Position numbers and translations under genes: made by a program
Shown: piece by piece, positions 57,501-64,000 of the stretch
Layout: every line of letters starts with the position of its first letter
Position numbering within the stretch: position 1 is the stretch's first letter
Assembly (NCBI RefSeq): GCF_000224145.3
Contig: NC_020167.2
Span: 2,013,446 to 2,077,445 of the forward strand
Source of the DNA: Ciona intestinalis
Lineage: Eukaryota > Chordata > Ascidiacea > Phlebobranchia > Cionidae
Length of the DNA stretch: 64,000 nt
Direction of reading: 5' to 3'
The notes under the pieces: generated by a model
What the model saw: only the letters and a program-made list of their open reading frames with translations
Databases searched by the model: none
Told to the model about the DNA's origin: nothing

Positions 57501-57625
57501 CCAATGACAAACCTTGTTATAACTGCACTTAGCAATAAGCATCCAATTGCCCCAAAAAGTACCAGGAAATAATTCGTTCTAAACCTCATGCCTATTTCAA
57601 ATTCCTCAAACTTTAAATCTTTCAT
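54516..57625 (-). CDS. FUT8: alpha-1,6-fucosyltransferase (FUT8, GT23), 8 exons, two in-frame stops in exon 4
   Basis: Golgi enzyme adding core fucose from GDP-fucose to the innermost GlcNAc of N-glycans. Exons (minus): 57358-57625, 57115-57268, 56908-57016, 56466-56706, 56056-56296, 55731-55931, 55039-55192, 54516-54848; 567 codons, matching human FUT8 (575 aa). Signal anchor ~19-41; coiled stem; the donor-binding GIHVRRSDK at ~338-346; RRIYLAMDDP; NYIVGTLSSELSRLAYELMQ; and a C-terminal SH3-like domain (ELQVGDMVKVEGL). In exon 4 the frame is open on both sides, but codons 193 (TAG, 56659-56661) and 196 (TGA, 56650-56652) are stops; the TGA aligns with the first Cys of the family CGYGC motif. 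All splice sites and other motifs are intact. It may be a recent null allele, sequence errors, or unusual decoding. Confidence 0.82.
55312..55560 (-). mobile_element. tRNA-derived SINE in FUT8 intron 6
   Basis: Minus orientation: GGTGGCCAGAAAACGACAGT, CATGGGTGTTCACAAATGTA, TTAGTGACTACTGGCTTGGA, and GAGCCTTGAACCCACCATCT followed by the decayed head CCGCTAACCAACTTACCGCA. Confidence 0.85.
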
Positions 57626-58614
57626 TTCTCTGAACTGTAATTTTGATATAGGAACTTGCTGCAGCTGATTTATGTACCAAAGGAAGCACGATTAGGCTTT
57701 TCCTTCCTGCCTATCTATTAGACACAACAGTAAAAGTTTTTAATATTATCGCTTAGTTGGAATTTAATTTCTCCCAATAGTCCACTTTGAGCATAAAACC
57801 AGATTATATTTATAAAGATGCTGTTGAACCACATGGTTAAGAAACCGTGGTCAAGCAAACAATTGTTCCACATAATGCAGGGCAAATTACATTACAACTA
57901 GCAGCTGTTTAGATTTTTAAGCAAAACTGGATGTGTTTATGAAAGAAACACTCAATCATTTTTCTTTCTATATATATAATTTTAAGCTAACTTGCATATA
58001 TATATTATACATGACGTAAAAATTAAATACAGAAAAGCAACATAAAACAGTAATAATAAAGATATGCAAAGTGCAATGTAACAGTTAAGTGTTTAGGTTA
58101 AAATTTTGTTTACATTATGATTTGAATTTCTAATGTGTTTCTGTCAATATGTTTACGCATCTTCAGATGGAAATATAAAATGCGATTACAAATGTAAAGA
58201 TTGTTTTAGAAAACATTAATTCCTACTAAATGACGCAGTTTTCAACAGTAATAAAGAGAATTACAGCGTGAAAATGAACTTAAACAAACAAATATGAAGA
58301 CATTTATATAACCCTCCGCCTCTTAAAGTTGTATAAATATTGCTATGTGCACCATAATCATATCAACAGCAGTGTAGTTTACAGATTTGGAATTGGATTA
58401 GGTAAGCGTTACCTCGATACAACTAAAACAGCATGAAATATGGAAACCCATAATGGTAAACAAGGTAAATGTTATAGTTATACTTGGTTGAGTTAAGTCA
58501 AAAATGAACAGCAATTTGAAAACTGAAGAAAATACTGAAATATGTCCATGTTAAAAAACTACATGTTTAATGTCATATAGTAAACAGACTGTTGCAACAT
58601 AGAAAATCCTTGGG
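57626..58614. other. spacer between GT10 stop and FUT8 start
   Basis: About 1 kb, A+T-rich, separating two same-strand fucosyltransferase genes. No repeat, MITE or gene recognised. Much larger than the spacing of known Ciona operons, so independent promoters are more likely. Confidence 0.45.
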
Positions 58615-59780
58615 CTATTTAAATTTGTCATGTGGTTTAACAGATGAACTGAGGCATTCTGGATTATCAGAGTTCTTCCACCAATCCTCAAGTGAAGCAA
58701 CAACATTACTCACATTGTTGTAAAGTCTTTTGTGCCACAGTAGCCGACACATCTGACACATGCCTGTATTCCTCCTGTAACCTTTATATTCAATCAAAGG
58801 AAATTCTTCAATGGTGGGTTGCTTTAACCGCCAGTTAAAGTATTCAGCATATGCGGTATCGTTTGCGTTTAAATATTGAAGGTACTTCACCAAATCTGCC
58901 GAAGAATTAAAATCTTCATAAAAAATGAAAGAACCTTTAGGGGCAAGTGCTTCAATGTCTTTTCGCTTTGGACCCCAAACAACTGGTACAAGTCCTGCTT
59001 TAAGTGCATTGGACCAGAATTTTTCAGTTACATAGTCTCTACAATGAACTCCATTTTCAAACGCTAGATAAAACTTAAATTTTTCAGCAAATGCTTGGGG
59101 GTCTTGGGGAACGGACTTTCCAAAGCAGGCTCCTCTTTTATCTATAGTCAAACCAGCACTTTCCATTTCTTCAACCAACACTTTTCGTATTTTTGCACCG
59201 TGAGTAAAACCACAGTTGCTTACTAGCCAATATGCTAAAATATCGCTTTGTTTTTTAGAGAGAATGTCCTTAACAACCTGCTCAGAGTAATGCTTGGAAG
59301 TATCTCCGTTAAAAAGACCATCTTCTTCAAACCATACAACATATGGGTAAAATATGTTTGAGTCACGTCGAAAGCTCATAGTCCAGTTGAAGTAATTATC
59401 AAACACTTTAAAAGACATGCCTCTTAATACAGACACAGACCATGGATTCTCCATTGAATAAAAAGTAAACATTTGATTTGGTTTGCTGTAAATTGAAAAA
59501 AACAGCATTACAACTTAAAACTAAAGAAAATTATAAATACAAGTATCATACCACACTATTTGTATTTGTAGTTGTTATACTGTTTGTACATCCATTAATA
59601 TATTACCGTCGGCTTTTATCCGGTATTCGTTGCTCTGTTGCTTCAGTGAAATGAAGAACTACAGCTTCAGCTCTGTCGAGATCATTTTGATTGTAAGTAA
59701 CAATGCAGTCTCCACATTTATCAAGGTTGTATTGAGTCTTGGAGCCAAATGGTGGTATCCAAAAAAGTATGTAGATGGGG
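58615..59780 (-). CDS. GT10 alpha-1,3-fucosyltransferase, 3' two exons
   Basis: Golgi fucosyltransferase of the FUT4/FUT9/FucT group making Lewis-type alpha-1,3-fucose (family knowledge). Exons (minus): 59607-59780 and 58615-59485, joined in phase (CG|C). The stem-proximal exon has ILFWIPPFGSKTQYNL. The catalytic exon has SFRRDSNIFYPYV, AYWLVSNC, KFKFYLAFENGVHCRDYVTE (the GT10 donor-binding signature), GLVPVVWGP, YEDFNSSADLVKYL, FNWRL and a C-terminal CQMC pair. The acceptor at 59781 leaves phase 2, so at least one upstream exon with the membrane anchor is missing; I could not find it up to 64000, and the duplicated block and gap lie there. An unspliced read-through to an ATG at 59851 is possible but lacks an anchor. 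Confidence 0.88.
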
Positions 59781-62057
59781 CTGAAATATATGTCAAGTGT
59801 TAAGCAACCAAACAGATTATCTGTGCCACTGTGCCAGTAGCATAGAGTCATAGACTATCCAAATTTTATGTGACGTTTTATTACTACGTTAAAAACAATG
59901 ACAAAAATATAGTGTTTTGTATCAATGTTTGACGCTTACTCATCGAATCATTATGTCATGTTTTTGACGATTTTTTGGTTACATCCCCTGCATAATATTA
60001 TTAACATTCCCCCCTTATTTATTGGATCATCCTGTTATCTTGTTTTTGTGCCACAAAGTATCAGTGTTTGATTATTTGATTGACACAACATATGTATATA
60101 TATATTTATATATATATATATATATTAAAATATATCAAATATACATTGAAAGATTGGGGTTAGATATGTCGTAACACAATAATTGAACCTTTTATGTGGC
60201 AAGAACACTTAATAATCTTCAGTATTTGCATATTACATAGCTTTTTTAACATCATTTAACAAGCAAGTATATTACATTCAACCTCCCTTAACTAGACCAC
60301 ATCTGGATAAAGCCTTCCTGGCTCAAATAAGCCGGTTTGACTGTGTCGCCCACAGAACCCAATAACTTAGTCAGAAGTGTCACAACATTGCTTGCCGGTT
60401 GGGCAGCATATAATGCAGACTTATTTTTAAAAGCCACATCTGTAATTGGTATGTGTTCACAAGTCATGTCTGTGTAATATGTCGTTTCTATGATAGTATT
60501 TGTTTTTTAAAATAGCAGCTTAATTTTAATAATTGAGCAACCTCACGCTATACAATACATTACATATTGCCGTCAGCTGTCACAATTACACTTGTTTCAA
60601 AACACTTTTGTCTGACTAACAATCAGTTTTAGTTACATAGATCTCAGTAATACCCGTATTACTGTATATTATACGTATTTATTTTGTTAAGTCACCAAAA
60701 ACCGACTGAACTGCAAAATATTAACAAATTTATTTCGTGAATGCAATATGGTGGCTACTAACATAATAAACAAACAGATGCATTTGTGATAATCTGAATA
60801 TTATTATATCATACATGACACTCTGAAGTTATCAGTATAGGTTTTTATTATACAACCTATAACATATTTGTACATACAAATGCAAACATTACGATATTGT
60901 TTTGTAACATAATACGTCCGTTGGGTTGGTTGAGCATAAAATAGGAGTACGTAATTTAAAAATTGGCAGAAGTGTTTATTAGACTAAAAACTTTAACATC
61001 TGCGTGTGCAATCCAAACAACGTTGCCCAAATCACTTCGAAAATAATTGTTGCAATTTTAAAGGTAACACAGAAATAAACTAATCATGTGAATCCCTGGG
61101 ACAGATAATATATCTTAACATTAAACCGTTTTTCTAAATAATGTTTATTGTTACCACATAGTCTTTTACTTACACCATTGTCAGTTGGCCAGGTGCGAAA
61201 ACTGGTCATTTTTATGCTACGTATATGGAGTCACTCGCGCATTAGAGGTAACATAGCAGTCAGCATTAGAATTCATAACTAACGGTCTGAGTGAGCTGTT
61301 GAAATCTCATGTCAAACTCTTATATCTCAGTTGGTGAATATAAATGTAGCACACACATGTATAAACAAGAGTCAACCAATAGTTAGAGCAATATAATGCT
61401 AACTGTTTGCAACTATTCTTGAAGCAGTATACATGCTTTCACACAAGGTTGCAAACCAAATTGTACAGATGCTTCGTAAAAAGTGGTGCAAAACGTGTAC
61501 CCTAAAATCGGCGCTTTCGCGATACAGTTTATTAGTTGCAAACACATTCTAGAAACTTGTCTTTGTACAAAAAAAACAGATGTGTCAAATCAGTCAAAGT
61601 AGTTTATACATACTTAAGCCCTTATGCCTATAACATAATTATGCCAACGCGAATTCCTTCAATATTTTTCATTCAGAGGTTAAGTTACATATTTTACATT
61701 TAGGAACCAGTAAAACTAATCACCTATTAAAAAAAAATATATATATATTATTATATTTATATATATATATATATATAAAACAAACTATTAAAACAAAAAA
61801 TAATTTTCTAAAAAGTACAAGTCCTAAATAAGAACATCGAATATAAATACAAACATTCCTTATTTATTAGCTTTACGACCATTTGTTTAAAAGGTACTCA
61901 GATGAGTGATCAAGTCTACATGCAATGTGATGCAAACTTCCACTGGATCGAGTCATAATAAATTGCGCTTTTTTATTATTTTTATTTGTATAATATATAT
62001 ACATATATATAATAATAATAAATAATAATATATATGCAAAGAAAGCCATTTTTGTGA
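59781..62057. other. upstream region of GT10, duplicated block copy A
   Basis: No coding exon recognised. 59908-62057 is repeated at 62558-63815. It contains TA microsatellites near 60091-60126, 61738-61780 and 61990-62035, and an 871 bp stretch (60099-60969) absent from the second copy. Confidence 0.6.
60099..60969. other. 871 bp segment absent from the second copy
   Basis: In copy B the flanks join directly (ACATATGTATA then AAGTGTTTATT). The segment starts in a TA microsatellite and ends GGCAG. No clear terminal inverted repeats or ORF; content unrecognised. It is either an insertion in this haplotype or a deletion in the other. Confidence 0.75.
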
Positions 62058-62557
62058 NNNNNNNNNNNNNNNNNNNNNNNNNNNNNNNNNNNNNNNNNNN
62101 NNNNNNNNNNNNNNNNNNNNNNNNNNNNNNNNNNNNNNNNNNNNNNNNNNNNNNNNNNNNNNNNNNNNNNNNNNNNNNNNNNNNNNNNNNNNNNNNNNNN
62201 NNNNNNNNNNNNNNNNNNNNNNNNNNNNNNNNNNNNNNNNNNNNNNNNNNNNNNNNNNNNNNNNNNNNNNNNNNNNNNNNNNNNNNNNNNNNNNNNNNNN
62301 NNNNNNNNNNNNNNNNNNNNNNNNNNNNNNNNNNNNNNNNNNNNNNNNNNNNNNNNNNNNNNNNNNNNNNNNNNNNNNNNNNNNNNNNNNNNNNNNNNNN
62401 NNNNNNNNNNNNNNNNNNNNNNNNNNNNNNNNNNNNNNNNNNNNNNNNNNNNNNNNNNNNNNNNNNNNNNNNNNNNNNNNNNNNNNNNNNNNNNNNNNNN
62501 NNNNNNNNNNNNNNNNNNNNNNNNNNNNNNNNNNNNNNNNNNNNNNNNNNNNNNNNN
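62058..62557. other. assembly gap (500 N)
   Basis: Fixed-size run of N between the two copies of the duplicated non-coding block. Confidence 1.
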
Positions 62558-63815
62558 AATATAGTGTTTTGTATCAATGTTTGACGCTTACTCATCGAAT
62601 CATTATGTCATGTTTTTGACGGTTTTCTGGTTACATCCCCTGCATAATATTATTAACATTCCCCCCTTATTTATTGGATCATCCTGTTATCTTGTTTTTG
62701 TGTCACAAAGTATCAGTGTTTGATTATTTGATTGACACAACATATGTATAAAGTGTTTATTAGACTAAAAACTTTAACATCTGCGTGTGCAATCCAAACA
62801 ACGTTGCCCAAATCACTTCGAAAATAATTGTTGCAATTTTAAAGGTGACACAGAAATAAACTAATCATGTGAATCCCTGGGACAGATAATATATCTGTTG
62901 CTTAACATTAAACCGTTTTTCTAAATAATGTTTATTGTTACCACATAGTCTTTTACTTACACCATTGTCAGTTGGCCAGGTGCGAAAACTGGTCATTTTT
63001 ATGCTACGTATATGGAGTCACTCGCGCATTAGAGGTAACATAGCAGTCAGCATTAGAACTCCATAACTAACGGTCTGAGTGAGCTGTTGAAATCTCATGT
63101 CAAACTGTTACATCCCAATGAGTGAATATTTAAAATGTAGCACACACATGTATAAACAAGAGTCAACCAATAGTTAGAGCAATATAATGCTAACTGTTTG
63201 CAACTATTCTTGAAGCAGTATACATGCTTTCACACAAGAGTGCAAACCAAATGCAAAACGTGTACCCTAAAATCGACGCTTATGCGATACAGTTTATTAG
63301 TTGCAAACACATTCTAGAAACTTGTCTTTGTACAAAAAAAACAGATGTGTCAAATCAGTCAAAGTAGTTTATACATACTTAAGCCGTTATGCCTATAACA
63401 TAATTATGCCAACGCGAATTCCTTCAATATTTTTCATTCAGAGGTTAAGTTACATATTTTACATTTAGGAAGCAGTAAAACTAATCACCTATTAAAAAAA
63501 ATACATATATATTATTATATATATATATATATATATAAAACAAACTATTAAAACAAAAAAAAATAATTTTCTAAAAAGTACAAGTCCTAAATAAGAACAT
63601 CGAATATAAATAACAATCATTCCTAATTTATTAGCTTTACGACCATTTGTTTGAAAGGTACTCAGATGAGTGATCAAGTCTACATGCAATGTGATGCAAA
63701 CTTCCACTGGATCGAGTCATAATAAATTGCGCTTTTTTATTATTGTTTATTTGTATAATATATATACATATATATAATAATAATAATATATATGCAAAAG
63801 AAAGCCATTTTTGGT
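62558..63815. repeat. duplicate of 59908-62057 (copy B)
   Basis: Begins and ends at the same motifs as copy A (AATATAGTGTTTTGTATCAA to AAAGAAAGCCATTTTT), same orientation, with scattered substitutions, small indels and the large 871 bp indel. Probably the alternative haplotype. The chance ORFs at 63492-63858 arise from TA microsatellites. Confidence 0.88.
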
Positions 63816-64000
63816 GATCGGGCCAAGTTAGGAGTTGGGTTTTTTTCATTAAATCCAATGCATCTTAACAATGCTAAATAAAATCAGGCACTCCATAGTC
63901 CATAGCAAACAAAACTTATAGCGGGCTTCTCTAAAACACGCAATCTACGCAATCTACACAATCTACGCAATCTTCTCTAAAACACGAAATCTACGCAATT
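63816..64000. other. window end, short direct repeats
   Basis: Contains repeated CTACGCAATCT/CTACACAATCT units and two CTTCTCTAAAACACG copies (63926-64000). No gene seen. Confidence 0.5.

Noticed and set aside
61733..63800. TA-rich ORFs with poly-Ile/Tyr near the right end
   Set aside because: They are translations of TA microsatellites and differ in length between the two copies.
1..64000. CRISPR arrays, bacterial operons, prophage
   Set aside because: All spaced repeats are explained by MITEs, SINEs or small tandem repeats; gene structure is eukaryotic throughout.

Overview
The window is a eukaryotic chordate genome segment, almost certainly from a Ciona tunicate (C. intestinalis/robusta type). 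Evidence: compact intron-rich genes with GT-AG introns, A+T-rich spacers, animal-specific gene families (calpain-15, MOSPD2, RAD9, FUT8, heparan sulfate 3-O-sulfotransferase), and a very dense ~200 bp MITE whose ends read GTGGGGGAAGATGGGACACC. The species call is inference. Three runs of N (11158-11207, 13401-13900, 62058-62557) mark a scaffolded assembly. Exon joins below were derived by hand from splice sites, reading phase and family similarity.

Layout. 0.3-1.9 kb (-): heparan sulfate 3-O-sulfotransferase-like gene. 2.5-6.1 kb (+): two-exon gene for a 974 aa protein with a GlnD/DUF294-like nucleotidyltransferase motif and C-terminal TPR-like helices; this is the least explained gene here. 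7.0-9.6 kb (-): seven-exon GT31 beta-1,3-glycosyltransferase; its 5' half recurs at 11.2-13.4 kb between two gaps, probably as an unmerged second haplotype. 13.9-17.8 kb (+): MOSPD2 (CRAL-TRIO, MSP, tail anchor), 5' end lost in the gap. 18.6-20.9 and 22.7-25.4 kb (+): tandem GlpQ-type glycerophosphodiester phosphodiesterases, one with an N-terminal anchor and one secreted/GPI-like, sharing one exon that is identical base for base. 28.0-38.8 kb (-): complete 17-exon calpain-15/small optic lobes gene. 39.8-44.0 kb (-): 11-exon BTB-BACK-Kelch gene. 47.9-50.8 kb (+): SLC7-type amino acid transporter with an extra base at the end of its penultimate exon. 51.0-53.7 kb (-): RAD9. 54.5-57.6 kb (-): FUT8-type alpha-1,6-fucosyltransferase with two in-frame stops. 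58.6-59.8 kb (-): GT10 alpha-1,3-fucosyltransferase, 5' end not found. 59.9-63.8 kb: a second duplicated, gap-separated non-coding block.

Mobile DNA. There are about 27 near-full-length MITE copies plus fragments, many in introns within 10-20 bases of exon boundaries, and a tRNA-derived SINE with (ATTC)n tails. In the Kelch gene one MITE end appears to carry the splice donor actually used.

Functionally the window is mixed, but four genes (HS3ST, GT31, FUT8, GT10) encode Golgi glycan-modifying enzymes. No bacterial-style operon or CRISPR array is present.
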